From the NCBI GenBank assembly GCA_944376695.1, contig CALWDM010000008.1, positions 1 through 55,444 on the forward strand: 55,444 bases of DNA, written 5' to 3'. The stretch's first letter is position 1. Every line of letters begins with the position of its first letter. The notes under the pieces were generated by a model, which made no database searches, was not told where the DNA came from, and saw only the letters and a program-made list of their open reading frames with translations. Made by a program: the position numbers and the translations under genes. This DNA is from an uncultured Mediterraneibacter sp. GTDB lineage: Bacteria > Bacillota > Clostridia > Lachnospirales > Lachnospiraceae. Shown here one piece after another: positions 44,038-53,211 of this stretch.

Positions 44038-47000
44038 TTATCTGAAATATTTTACTCCTGATTCAAAGATCTTCAGATCCTGCTCACCGTAAATATTGAC
44101 AGCAACAGAATCGCCGCGGCGCTCTGAGTGCGCCATCTTCCCGAGCACACGGCCGTCCGGGCTTGTGATCCCCTCAACCGCACGGTAGGAGCCATTCACA
44201 TTCCACTCTTCATCCATACTTATATTTCCTTCCGGGTCACAGTACTGCGTTGCTACCTGTCCGTTGGCAAATAAGCGGTCAAGCCACTCATCGCCCGCCA
44301 CGAAGCGCCCTTCTCCATGTGATGCCGGATTTGTGTACACGCCGCCAGGCTCCGCTTCCTGAAGCCACGGAGATTTATTTGTCACTACCTTTGTATAAAC
44401 CATCTTTGAGATGTGGCGGCCGATGGTGTTATAAGTCAGCGTCGGGGCATCCTCCGCCTGTCCCACGATCTTTCCGTAAGGCACGAGCCCAAGCTTGATC
44501 AGAGCCTGGAATCCGTTGCAGATGCCGAGCGCAAGCCCGTCTCTTTCATTTAAGAGTCTCTCCACCTCTTCTTTAATCTTTGCGTTCTGGAATGCAGTCG
44601 CAAAGAACTTCGCCGATCCGTCCGGCTCATCGCCGGCGCTGAACCCGCCCGGGAACATGATCATCTGCGCCTGGGCGATCGCTCTGCTGAATTCCTCCAC
44701 AGAGGAGCGGATATCCTCCGCGTCCAGGTTTCGGAACACTTTTGTGATCACTTTTGCTCCCGCACGCTCAAATGCCTTCGCGCTGTCGTACTCACAGTTT
44801 GTACCCGGGAATACCGGTATAAAGACTGTGGGCTGTCCGATCTTATGGCTGCAGATATGGATATCAGAAACATTGTACAGCTTCTCCTCCACAGGGGTTT
44901 CCGCGCTCTCCGGGGACTTCGTCGCGAACACGTCCTCCAGTTTTCCTGTCCACGCGGCCAGCGCCTCGTCCAGCCCGATATGGACACTGCCATATTCAAA
45001 GTCCTCCCGTTCCGTCACTTCTCCGATCACAGTATAGGTAATCTGAAGATTCCCGACTTCTCCGTCTTTCACCTCAGCGATGAGATCCCCAAATGCCGGG
45101 GCGAACAGATCCCTCTCATCCATATTGTGTTCGATCTTCACACCCATATGGTTTCCGAACGCCATCTTGCTCACCGCAGCAATGACGCCATGGCGGTCGA
45201 GCGCATATGCGGATACGATCCTTCCCGCCCTGATATCTTCTGTAAACTTCCCGTACTGATCCATAACCTGTCCGTATACCGGAAGGTCATATCCGTCTCT
45301 TTGAATCCGCAGCCATACAAGCTTATTGCCCGGTTTTTTCAGCTCCGGAGTGATGATGTCTTTCTCCACCGCCATGTCCACGGCAAAAGACACAAGGGTC
45401 GGCGGCACATCGATATCCTGGAATGTCCCGGACATACTGTCCTTTCCTCCGATAGACGGAAGCCCAAACCCGATCTGAGCCGCATAGGCGCCCAGCAGAG
45501 CTGCAAAAGGCTGGCTCCATCTCTTCGGATCTTCGGTCATACGGCGGAAATATTCCTGGAATGTAAAGCGGATCTTCCGGTAGTCTCCGCCCGCCGCAAC
45601 GATCTTCGCCACGGACTCAGTCACCGCATACACAGCTCCGTGGTACGGGCTCCAGCTTGACAGATACGGGTCGAACCCATAGCTCATCATGGACACACTG
45701 TCTGTCTTCCCTTTCAGGACAGGCACCTTTGCCACCATTGCCTGCGTCTCTGTGAGCTGATATTTCCCGCCGTGAGGCATAAACACAGATCCCGCGCCAA
45801 TGGAGCCGTCGAACATTTCCACAAGGCCTTTCTGTGAGCATACATTCAGGTCACTCAGTGTCTCAAGCCATGCAGCCCTCACATCATGAACCTCTTTCCT
45901 GGTAAACAGGCTTCCCGCGCGCTCCGGCATCTCTACCTCTACGCTGGTCTCCTGATGCGCCCCGTTGGTATCAAGGAACTTTCTGGACAGATTGACGATC
46001 TCTTTTCCTCTCCAGATGAGCACAAGCCTGGGCTCCTCTGTCACTGCTGCGACTTCCGTTGCCTCCAGATTTTCTTCCCTGGCATATGCCATGAACTCTT
46101 CCACATCTTTCGGATCGACCACTACTGCCATTCTCTCCTGGGATTCTGAGATCGCGATTTCAGTCCCGTCCAGTCCGGCATACTTCTTCGGCACTTTGTC
46201 TAACTCTACACGGAGCCCGTCCGCCAGCTCGCCGATCGCAACGGACACTCCGCCTGCGCCAAAGTCGTTGCACTTCTTGATCAGACGGCTCACCTCCTCC
46301 CTGCGGAACAGTCTCTGTATCTTGCGTTCCGTAGGCGGATTTCCTTTCTGTACCTCCGCGCCGCATGTCTCGATCGACTCTTCTGTGTGCACCTTGGAAG
46401 AACCGGTCGCTCCTCCGCACCCGTCGCGGCCTGTCCTTCCGCCCAGAAGGATGATGATATCGCCCGGATCTGAATTTTCGCGGATGACCGCGCGTCTCGG
46501 GGCCGCTCCCAATACAGCGCCGATCTCCATGCGCTTTGCCACATAATCGGGATGGTAGATTTCCTTTACAAGCCCGGTCGCCAGTCCGATCTGGTTTCCG
46601 TAAGAACTGTATCCGTGCGCCGCCTCACGGACCAGTTTCTTCTGGGGAAGCTTGCCCTTAAGCGTATCCTTTACGGAAACAGTCGGGTCTGCGGCTCCGG
46701 TCACCCTCATTGCCTGATAAACGTAGGTCCGTCCTGAAAGCGGATCGCGGATCGCACCGCCGAGACAGGTGGCGGCGCCTCCGAACGGTTCAATCTCCGT
46801 GGGATGGTTATGTGTCTCATTCTTAAAGTTGATCAGCCACTCTTCTTCCACTCCATCTACCTTGATCGGCACCACAATGCTGCATGCATTGATCTCATCA
46901 GACTCCTCCTGATCCTGAAGTTTCCCCTCTCTCTTAAGCCTGCGCATTGCCATGAGCGCAAGATCCATCAGGCAGACGAACTTATCCTCCCTGCCCGCAA

Positions 47001-47793
47001 AGATCTCGCTGTGGTCTTTTAAGTATTCTCTGTAAGTATCTTCGATCGGTTTTCTGTAATCGCCTTCGTCAAAGACCACATCTTTCAACTCTGTAGAAAA
47101 TGTCGTATGTCGGCAGTGATCAGACCAGTAAGTGTCAAGAACACGGATCTCCGTCATCGTGGGATCTCTGTGCTCTTCATTTTTATAATAATTCTGGATA
47201 TGGAGAAAATCCTTAAATGTCATGGCAAGTCCCAGAGAACCATAGAGCTCCTCCAGTTCAGTCTCCGGCATATCCTGGAAGCCGTCAAATACTTTGATAT
47301 CCGCCGGCTCGTCAAATACGGTGACCAGTGTCTCCGGTTTTTCCTCCTGAGCTTCCCTCGAATCCACCGGATTGATGCAGTGGTTACGGATTGCCGCAAA
47401 CTCTTCCTCCGTAATGTTCCCTTCGATCACATACGTGGTGGCAGTGCGGATCACCGGGAGCTCATCTTCCCTGATAAAGCGGACACACTGCTCCGCGGAA
47501 TCCGCTCTCTGATCAAACTGTCCCGGGAGATACTCCACGGAAAAGCTGTGATCCCCATCCTTCATCGGGAACCTCTCTTTATAGAGGATATCCACAGGCG
47601 GTTCTGCGAACACGCCCCTGCACGCCTTCTCAAATGTCTCATCAGAAAGGTCCTCCACGTCATACCTGATCAGCACCCTTACCCCGCTTACACTGCGGAT
47701 GCCGAGGTAATGGCGGATCTCATGCCGTAATGCCTTTGCCGCAACGGCAAATTCCGGTTTCTTTTCCACATACACACGCTTTACATTACTCAT
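44038..47793 (-). CDS. purL: Phosphoribosylformylglycinamidine synthase, single-chain
   Basis: The enzyme makes FGAM from FGAR, glutamine and ATP in purine synthesis. The 1,251-residue chain joins the synthase halves and a C-terminal glutaminase. The synthase has DTYWSDHCRHTTFSTEL, NFKNETHNHPTEIEPFGGAA and the second-half GGKDSMSGTF. The glutaminase (about residues 975-1251) has FPGGFSAGDE and the nucleophile cysteine in ALGICNGFQALIKLG. This is the Clostridia/Bacteroides-type single chain rather than the PurSLQ complex of Bacillus. It stands alone, not in a pur operon. No guanine or PRPP riboswitch is visible in the 130-base upstream gap. AAAGGAG precedes the ATG. Confidence 0.97.
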   Translation of the reverse strand: MSNVKRVYVEKKPEFAVAAKALRHEIRHYLGIRSVSGVRVLIRYDVEDLSDETFEKACRGVFAEPPVDILYKERFPMKDGDHSFSVEYLPGQFDQRADSAEQCVRFIREDELPVIRTATTYVIEGNITEEEFAAIRNHCINPVDSREAQEEKPETLVTVFDEPADIKVFDGFQDMPETELEELYGSLGLAMTFKDFLHIQNYYKNEEHRDPTMTEIRVLDTYWSDHCRHTTFSTELKDVVFDEGDYRKPIEDTYREYLKDHSEIFAGREDKFVCLMDLALMAMRRLKREGKLQDQEESDEINACSIVVPIKVDGVEEEWLINFKNETHNHPTEIEPFGGAATCLGGAIRDPLSGRTYVYQAMRVTGAADPTVSVKDTLKGKLPQKKLVREAAHGYSSYGNQIGLATGLVKEIYHPDYVAKRMEIGAVLGAAPRRAVIRENSDPGDIIILLGGRTGRDGCGGATGSSKVHTEESIETCGAEVQKGNPPTERKIQRLFRREEVSRLIKKCNDFGAGGVSVAIGELADGLRVELDKVPKKYAGLDGTEIAISESQERMAVVVDPKDVEEFMAYAREENLEATEVAAVTEEPRLVLIWRGKEIVNLSRKFLDTNGAHQETSVEVEMPERAGSLFTRKEVHDVRAAWLETLSDLNVCSQKGLVEMFDGSIGAGSVFMPHGGKYQLTETQAMVAKVPVLKGKTDSVSMMSYGFDPYLSSWSPYHGAVYAVTESVAKIVAAGGDYRKIRFTFQEYFRRMTEDPKRWSQPFAALLGAYAAQIGFGLPSIGGKDSMSGTFQDIDVPPTLVSFAVDMAVEKDIITPELKKPGNKLVWLRIQRDGYDLPVYGQVMDQYGKFTEDIRAGRIVSAYALDRHGVIAAVSKMAFGNHMGVKIEHNMDERDLFAPAFGDLIAEVKDGEVGNLQITYTVIGEVTEREDFEYGSVHIGLDEALAAWTGKLEDVFATKSPESAETPVEEKLYNVSDIHICSHKIGQPTVFIPVFPGTNCEYDSAKAFERAGAKVITKVFRNLDAEDIRSSVEEFSRAIAQAQMIMFPGGFSAGDEPDGSAKFFATAFQNAKIKEEVERLLNERDGLALGICNGFQALIKLGLVPYGKIVGQAEDAPTLTYNTIGRHISKMVYTKVVTNKSPWLQEAEPGGVYTNPASHGEGRFVAGDEWLDRLFANGQVATQYCDPEGNISMDEEWNVNGSYRAVEGITSPDGRVLGKMAHSERRGDSVAVNIYGEQDLKIFESGVKYFR

Positions 47794-47923
47794 ATACTGT
47801 CTCCTTTACATCATGCCGTATGCCCCTGAACATACAGTTTTATGCTCATAATCTCTGCCTGTATCGTACCATAATTTATATCATTAGTATAATTAATATA
47901 ACTAAACTTTTTAATAAGTAAAA

Positions 47924-48592
47924 CTAATTATTTTCCTTTTTCTTCCGCAAATATCCCGGTATCAGGCTTGCCGCAAGAAGAATCGCAAGGATCCCCAGGA
48001 AAATCCCGCCGATGCGTATGACAAAATCATAGAACAGCCCTTCAGGGAGCATACGGATCATATAATCTGTCGCAGGATCAAAGATCCACTGATCATTGTC
48101 AAAAAAGATATGATGGAACTGGACAAACACCGCATTAAAGTCAATGACCGCTGCGATTCCGATCATGGCTGCGGCTGCGGCCGATACGCCGAGGGCAGCC
48201 TGATAGGATCCCGGGATGATCTTCCTGATATCCGCCCGGGTCGCAAGGAGAAATACAAGACACAGCACAGCTGCAATACATGAGCCAATCCGGATATTCA
48301 ACCCGCCAATAAACAGTTCTCTGACTTCCCCCATATGAAATCTGTCCTGTTCATTAAAGAAATCCTGCTCTTTTCCCTCTACAGTCGTCACAACGGACAA
48401 CGCAGCCCTGCCGCCCCGCAGGTATTCCATCATCTCGTGAGTTACATACATCACATCATCCATTGTCATATCCAGTTCCGAGAGGACATCATACTTTTCA
48501 TATTCTTTCTGATACACGCTGAAATCAGCGTACATCGCGATCTCAAAGCTGGTGATCAGCACTGCGGCTATGACTGCAAAGGCGAGGATCAC
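47924..48592 (-). CDS. TIGR01906/DUF1461 membrane protein, Lit-like; 5' end interrupted
   Basis: The frame encodes about 222 residues with membrane segments near the N-terminus (ILAFAVIAAVLITSFEIAMY), two in the middle and one at the C-terminus. The family-type motif FHHIFFDNDQWIFDPATDYM is present. This is the DUF1461/TIGR01906 family, which includes Lit, the lipoprotein intramolecular transacylase that converts diacyl to lyso-form lipoproteins. The open frame starts only at a GTG (48592) with no spaced ribosome binding site. In the same frame, 18 codons further up, there is a proper ATG (48658) with GGAAAGGA, but a TAG at 48605-48607 separates the two. So the gene is either recently broken, read through, or affected by a base error. 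The rest of the frame is intact. Confidence 0.75.
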   Translation of the reverse strand: MILAFAVIAAVLITSFEIAMYADFSVYQKEYEKYDVLSELDMTMDDVMYVTHEMMEYLRGGRAALSVVTTVEGKEQDFFNEQDRFHMGEVRELFIGGLNIRIGSCIAAVLCLVFLLATRADIRKIIPGSYQAALGVSAAAAAMIGIAAVIDFNAVFVQFHHIFFDNDQWIFDPATDYMIRMLPEGLFYDFVIRIGGIFLGILAILLAASLIPGYLRKKKENN

Positions 48593-48604
48593 TCCTGTCA
48601 GCCA

Positions 48605-48658
48605 CTACAGTTTTATCACTGTATTACTCTGTTTAGCCGGATTTTTTCCTTTTTCCAT
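48605..48658 (-). pseudogene. Severed 5' end of the Lit-like gene, ending in an amber codon
   Basis: From ATG 48658, behind GGAAAGGA, the frame reads MEKGKNPAKQSNTVIKL and then TAG at 48607-48605. The same frame continues as WLTGVILAFAVI into the Lit-like protein. The short basic start is what one expects before the first membrane helix. A single C-to-T change in a glutamine CAG codon would explain it. Confidence 0.6.
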
Positions 48659-48685
48659 GATATCGTGGTCCTTTCCAGTATATTA

Positions 48686-48714
48686 TTGTATTTTTCTTTC
48701 TCATAGCTTATAAT
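48686..48714 (+). promoter_or_regulatory. Promoter of the LysR gene
   Basis: TTGTAT (48686-48691) and a perfect TATAAT (48709-48714) are 17 bases apart on the plus strand, 29 bases before the LysR start. The region is also upstream of the divergent Lit-like gene, so a LysR protein bound here could act on both. Confidence 0.72.
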
Positions 48715-48743
48715 ACAACCAGCATTTATCAGGAGGGCTAATA

Positions 48744-49634
48744 ATGACTGATATTAATTATGAACTCTACAAAGTATTCTACCACGTGGCTTCAACTCTG
48801 AACTTTTCAGAGGCGTCCAAACGCCTTTTTATCTCCCAGTCCGCTGTCAGCCAGTCAATCAAGACGCTTGAGCGCAGGCTGGACCAGACTTTATTCATCA
48901 GAAGCACAAAAAAAGTTCAGCTCACCCCCGAAGGAGAGATTTTGATGCGGCATATTGAGCCAGCCATGAACCTGATCCGTAAAGGCGAAACTCAGCTCCT
49001 GGATGCTGCTTCCACAGGCGGTCAGATCCGCATCGGGGCAAGCGACACGATCTGCCGGTATTTTCTCATCCCATACCTGGAGCGCTTCCATAAGGCATTC
49101 CCCGGCGCGCATATCAAAGTTATCAACCAGACTTCAATGAAATGTGCAGAACTCCTTCAGAACGGGCTGGTGGATCTCATTGTCGTCAACTACCCTAACA
49201 ATCACCTGGGAGCTTCCGCTTCCGCGATCCGTATCAGAAAATTCCATGATGTGTTTATCGCAGGCAATACTTTTTCCGAACTGAAAGGCCAGACGCTGTC
49301 CTTTGCACAGCTCCTGCGCTATCCCATCCTGATGCTGGACAAAAACAGTACGACCAACGAATTCCTTCACCAGGTCTTTCAGCAGCACCAGCTGGATCTC
49401 GTCCCGGAGATCGAGCTGACGAGCAATGACCTTTTGATCGACCTGGCGCGGATCGGGCTTGGCATCGCGTTCGTCCCGGACTACTGCATCAGCGCAAAGG
49501 GAGATGAAATTTTCCAGCTCCAGACCAGAGAAGAACTTCCTGAGCGCGAACTTGCCATCGCTTACAATGAACACCTCCCGCTCTCAAGGGCATCCATGGA
49601 ATTTCTCAGCTATTTCCAGAATTCTTCCAGGTAA
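48744..49634 (+). CDS. LysR-family transcriptional regulator
   Basis: The 296-residue protein has the N-terminal winged helix-turn-helix (FSEASKRLFISQSAVSQSIKTLERRL) and a periplasmic-binding-like effector domain from about residue 92 (QIRIGASDTICRYFLIPYLE), the standard LysR layout and length. AGGAGG lies 8 bases before the ATG. LysR proteins usually regulate the divergent neighbour, which here is the Lit-like gene; that link is only positional. It overlaps the helicase gene tail-to-tail by 25 bases, with no terminator between. The effector is unknown. Confidence 0.92.
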   Translation: MTDINYELYKVFYHVASTLNFSEASKRLFISQSAVSQSIKTLERRLDQTLFIRSTKKVQLTPEGEILMRHIEPAMNLIRKGETQLLDAASTGGQIRIGASDTICRYFLIPYLERFHKAFPGAHIKVINQTSMKCAELLQNGLVDLIVVNYPNNHLGASASAIRIRKFHDVFIAGNTFSELKGQTLSFAQLLRYPILMLDKNSTTNEFLHQVFQQHQLDLVPEIELTSNDLLIDLARIGLGIAFVPDYCISAKGDEIFQLQTREELPERELAIAYNEHLPLSRASMEFLSYFQNSSR

Positions 49635-52000
49635 GCAGGCAGGGTTCCCGCACTGCATATACGGATCCCTTCCCATTCTCTTGGAAAAGCTTCCCTGTAC
49701 TGTCTCTGCTGAAACCGGTCGTCCAGGAGGAGAATAAGCCCTCTGTCCCTCTCCGTGCGGATGACACGCCCGGCGGACTGGAGCACCTTATTCATCCCCG
49801 GATACAGATATGCATAGTCAAATCCCACCATCCCGTGTTCTTCAAAATACTTCCTCACGATTTCCCTGTCATTACACACCTGTGGAAGCCCGGTTCCCAC
49901 GATGATCGCTCCGATCAGCCTGTCCTCTGCCAGATCGATTCCTTCTGAAAAAATGCCGCCCATGACGCAGAAACCGACAAAACTCCTTTCCCTGCTTTTC
50001 TCAAACAGAGACAAAAACGCTTCCCTTTCCTGTTCACTCATATTCGGGGACTGGATCACCGAATCAATTTCTCCCGGCTGACTGAGAAAGCAGTCATATA
50101 CATCCCGCATCATCTTATAAGACGGAAAGAACGCCATATAATTCCCTTTTTTCCCGGCAGCCGCTCCGGCGATATATCCCGCGATCCGGCTGTACATGGA
50201 AGCGCTCCGCATCGTATACCGCGTGCTCACGTCTGTTCCCATGAGAAGAAGACGGTTTTCCCCCGGGAATGACGACTCCGCATAAATCGCATAGTCATCT
50301 GTTTCTACCGAAAGAAGCTTCTTATAATAATGGATCGGGAGAAGTGTCGCGGAAAAGAGGACCGCTGCCACACCATACTCAAGATAGGACTGGAGATTCA
50401 CTGCCGGATTCACACAGAAAAGCCTGACCATAAATCTGCCGTCGTCTTTAAGTTCGCAGTAGATCACATAATTTTCGTCCATTACATCATGGATATTTAC
50501 AAAAGAACGTACCTGGAAATACAGATCCAGAACCATCTCCCGCTTTTTTTCATCCGCCGTCCTCTCCAGATAAGCTTCCATCTCTGTCAGCAGGTTCATC
50601 AGCTTCAGCGCGATATGGGATACACTGGACAGGATCTGATAATCCCCGCATTCCCTTTTCAATGTAAGGAACAGTTTATTGACGGCTTCCAGCTTTCCTG
50701 CCAGAGCAGGGGCGTCTGAGCGGACCGCTCTTTTCAGTTCAAGAAAATCCTCCTTATAGAGCTCAGCACTGTACATTTCTCTGCCCCGTTCGACCAGGTT
50801 GTGGGCTTCGTCGATCAAAAAGATGTAGTCCCTGCTGCCGCCTTCTGAAAAAAAGCGCTTCAGATGTGCAGCAGGATCAAACACATAGTTATAATCACAG
50901 ATCACCGCATCTACCCACACCGAAATGTCCAGAGCCATTTCAAAAGGACAGACTCTGTAAGTCCGGGCCTGCTCTTCCACCGCCTTCCGGGTGATCTCGT
51001 TCCCGCTTGTGATCAGGTCGAACACAGCGTCATTCACACGGTCAAAATGTCCCTTCGCGTAAGGACATGCTTCCGGATTACATACGGTTTCTTCACAGAA
51101 ACAGATCTTCTCCTTCGCTGTCAGTGTTATGACCTTCATACTGAGGCCTTTTTCCCTGAGCGTGTGAAACGCCTGTTCAGCCACAGTGCGGGTGATCGTC
51201 TTTGCTGTCAGGTAAAAGATCTTTTCTCCCAGCCCCTCTCCGACTGCTTTGACTGCGGGAAAGACTGTGGATATGGTCTTTCCTACTCCGGTTGGCGCCT
51301 GTATGAACAGCTTTTTCTTTCTCAGGATCGTGCGGTAAACCGCTGCCGCCACATCCCTCTGTCCTGCACGATAGGGAAAAGGAAACTCCAGGCCATGGAT
51401 CGAACGGTTTCTTTCCTGTTCCCATTCGATCTGGAATCTCGCCCATTTTTCATATCGGCTGATCAGATCTTCAAACCAGGTTTTCAGCTCCTGCCTGGTA
51501 TATGCCTCAGAAAACCTCTTAATCTCCTCTGTGTCCAGATTGCAGTATGTCATCTGCACTCCCACCCGGCCGAGATCATGCTGCTGCGCGTAAATATATG
51601 CATAGCACTTTGCCTGCGCTAGGTGGACATTTACCGGCCTCTCAATATGTGACAGTTCTCTGAGGACGCCTTTGATCTCATCCACCGTCACATCCGGAGC
51701 CTGACCTGCCAGAGCAGAGGGACTCTGCTTACTCCTGCCGGATTTTTTGTGCTTTTCTTTTATGATAATGCCGTCCGCGCGCCCTTCCACCTGTATCCCA
51801 AACTCCCCGCACGGGATCAGCATCTTCAGGCTGACCTCTGCGTGGTACTCCGGCCCCATACTCTTCTGGATCTTTCGGTGCAGTCTGCCTCCCATAAGCA
51901 TGGCTTCTTTATCCGGCCCGCCGGTGCTTCGGTTGTCAATATCCCCTTCCCGCAGGATAAATTCCACGAGATTACGCACAGAAATGCGGACGATCTTCAT
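49610..52000 (-). CDS. PD-(D/E)XK nuclease fused to an XPD/DinG-type helicase
   Basis: The protein has about 796 residues. The N-terminal 1-180 is a RecB/Cas4-like nuclease domain with GRLHRKI (His41), GRADGI (Asp76), DEIKG (Glu108, Lys110) and the QAKCY (129-133) motif. The helicase has Walker A APTGVGKT (235-242), an iron-sulfur cysteine group near 290-350 (CFCEETVCNPEACPY and later VCPFE), and DEAH in LIDEAHNLVERG. C-terminal motif V-VI blocks include GRVIRTERDRG. It fits COG1199 helicases, probably acting in DNA repair. I chose ATG 52000, 5 bases from GGAGG; a TTG frame start at 52012 overlaps that site. All active residues seem intact, so an active nuclease is possible. Confidence 0.88.
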   Translation of the reverse strand: MKIVRISVRNLVEFILREGDIDNRSTGGPDKEAMLMGGRLHRKIQKSMGPEYHAEVSLKMLIPCGEFGIQVEGRADGIIIKEKHKKSGRSKQSPSALAGQAPDVTVDEIKGVLRELSHIERPVNVHLAQAKCYAYIYAQQHDLGRVGVQMTYCNLDTEEIKRFSEAYTRQELKTWFEDLISRYEKWARFQIEWEQERNRSIHGLEFPFPYRAGQRDVAAAVYRTILRKKKLFIQAPTGVGKTISTVFPAVKAVGEGLGEKIFYLTAKTITRTVAEQAFHTLREKGLSMKVITLTAKEKICFCEETVCNPEACPYAKGHFDRVNDAVFDLITSGNEITRKAVEEQARTYRVCPFEMALDISVWVDAVICDYNYVFDPAAHLKRFFSEGGSRDYIFLIDEAHNLVERGREMYSAELYKEDFLELKRAVRSDAPALAGKLEAVNKLFLTLKRECGDYQILSSVSHIALKLMNLLTEMEAYLERTADEKKREMVLDLYFQVRSFVNIHDVMDENYVIYCELKDDGRFMVRLFCVNPAVNLQSYLEYGVAAVLFSATLLPIHYYKKLLSVETDDYAIYAESSFPGENRLLLMGTDVSTRYTMRSASMYSRIAGYIAGAAAGKKGNYMAFFPSYKMMRDVYDCFLSQPGEIDSVIQSPNMSEQEREAFLSLFEKSRERSFVGFCVMGGIFSEGIDLAEDRLIGAIIVGTGLPQVCNDREIVRKYFEEHGMVGFDYAYLYPGMNKVLQSAGRVIRTERDRGLILLLDDRFQQRQYREAFPREWEGIRICSAGTLPAYLEEFWK

Positions 52001-52144
52001 GTTTTCCTCCAACTGTCTGTCTCCGCCTTTTCATCATGATGTATCTATCATAATCTGATTTCCCGTTTTACGCAAGCAGCGGATTCCCGAAACGGTTTTG
52101 AACGGTAAAATATACCTGCCAGTCTTTCCGGAGGTTTTGGAAAT

Positions 52145-52153
52145 ATTATAACA
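52145..52153 (-). promoter_or_regulatory. Possible extended -10 promoter for the helicase gene
   Basis: On the minus strand TGTTATAAT is a full extended -10 element about 145 bases before the helicase start. No good -35 is seen. The gap 52001-52311 otherwise holds only this and the plus-strand promoter. Confidence 0.45.
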
Positions 52154-52225
52154 TGGAAAACGCGGCATCTGTATGTCATGTTTATCTTACGGGAAATATC
52201 CGGGGAAATATTGATCACCATTTTA

Positions 52226-52254
52226 TTGACAACAATGAAAAAAATATATAAAAT
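52226..52254 (+). promoter_or_regulatory. Promoter of the AT-rich orphan gene
   Basis: A consensus TTGACA (52226-52231) is 17 bases from TAAAAT (52249-52254) on the plus strand, about 58 bases before the likely start at 52312. Confidence 0.7.
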
Positions 52255-52311
52255 CAAAAAATGTTATATAGAGTTGCTTCATAAATGAAATGGAATGAGA
52301 GTGGAATAAGC

Positions 52312-53136
52312 ATGGCAAAAAGAACAGCTCAATATGAGGACTTTACTGCATTGGTTGATGTCCCTGTTTTACCGGACGCAGAAAAGTTTGTCAAAAACTA
52401 CCTGCTGACTGCGAAGATATTAAAAATCATTGCCATATGCGCATTGGTTTTGGATATTGTTTCTACTGCTTTAAATTTATCATTTAAAGGAATCGCTGAA
52501 ACCGCCGCTATTGTATGTCTGACAGTATACATATGGTATCGCGTGATATCTTCCAGAAAATTTCGCGATATTCTTCTTCAAAAATGCGATGTAAATAAGG
52601 CTCTGGCGGCGTATACGAATCTTATTTCTTATGCGAAAGGCAAGTGGGAAATACATTTCTATAATTTGGGGAATATTTTGTATTACTCCGGAAGAAGCGA
52701 AGATGTTAAAAAGATCCAGTTTCTCTTAAAAAAACATTGTCCGACCCGACTGGGAGATATGTATTATGAAATGCTGGGAGCGAAACTCGCACTTCATTTT
52801 ATGGACAGAGGAGAGCTTCAAAACCACTGTTCAAATATGGCAGTACTATCAAAGTATGTGAAACTAAACAGGACAATGAGATTGATTTATCATGAAATAA
52901 TGCAGTATCCTCTCTTGGTTCAGATGTGGGATAACGGTCAGTATATGGAACTGTATAACAGTCTTTTGCAGATAAAGTTCCTGAGGAAAACAATATCGGC
53001 GCAAGTAAAGCAGAATTACTATTTATATAAGGTTTCTGCCGCTTTGCGCAATCCGGAAAAAATGGACAGACACAGAACATTTGTGCTCCAACACGGAAAA
53101 GACCTTTGGTACTGCAAAAAACTTGAGACAATGTAA
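52312..53136 (+). CDS. Membrane protein of unknown function, AT-rich orphan
   Basis: I do not recognise this protein of about 274 residues. It has two close membrane helices (about 33-57, AKILKIIAICALVLDIVSTA, and 60-79). A longer, mainly helical, probably cytosolic part follows with many tyrosines and lysines and a TPR-like feel (LISYAKGKWEIHFYNLGNIL, DMYYEMLGAKLALHFMDRGE). The start at 52312 has a weak GAGTGG site; 52285 is possible but has none. The gene is clearly richer in A and T than its neighbours, lies alone on the plus strand, and has its own consensus promoter and a hairpin after it, which suggests a transferred gene. No function is proposed. Confidence 0.72.
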   Translation: MAKRTAQYEDFTALVDVPVLPDAEKFVKNYLLTAKILKIIAICALVLDIVSTALNLSFKGIAETAAIVCLTVYIWYRVISSRKFRDILLQKCDVNKALAAYTNLISYAKGKWEIHFYNLGNILYYSGRSEDVKKIQFLLKKHCPTRLGDMYYEMLGAKLALHFMDRGELQNHCSNMAVLSKYVKLNRTMRLIYHEIMQYPLLVQMWDNGQYMELYNSLLQIKFLRKTISAQVKQNYYLYKVSAALRNPEKMDRHRTFVLQHGKDLWYCKKLETM

Positions 53137-53148
53137 AAAAGTTTTTTG
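53115..53148 (+). terminator. AT-rich hairpin at the end of the orphan gene
   Basis: CAAAAAACTT (53115-53124) and AAGTTTTTTG (53139-53148) form a perfect 10-bp stem spanning the stop codon, with a T-run inside the second arm. It is a plausible terminator but has low GC content. Confidence 0.5.
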
Positions 53149-53211
53149 TGTTGATTCTATTTACTCAAGGCAGCAGAGTCTATCGGCAGCTCCGGGATCG
53201 GGGACTCAGGT

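Noticed and set aside
47794-47923. Purine riboswitch or PurR box before purL
   Set aside because: I looked for the conserved purine aptamer core and for a clear repressor palindrome in these 130 AT-rich bases and found neither.
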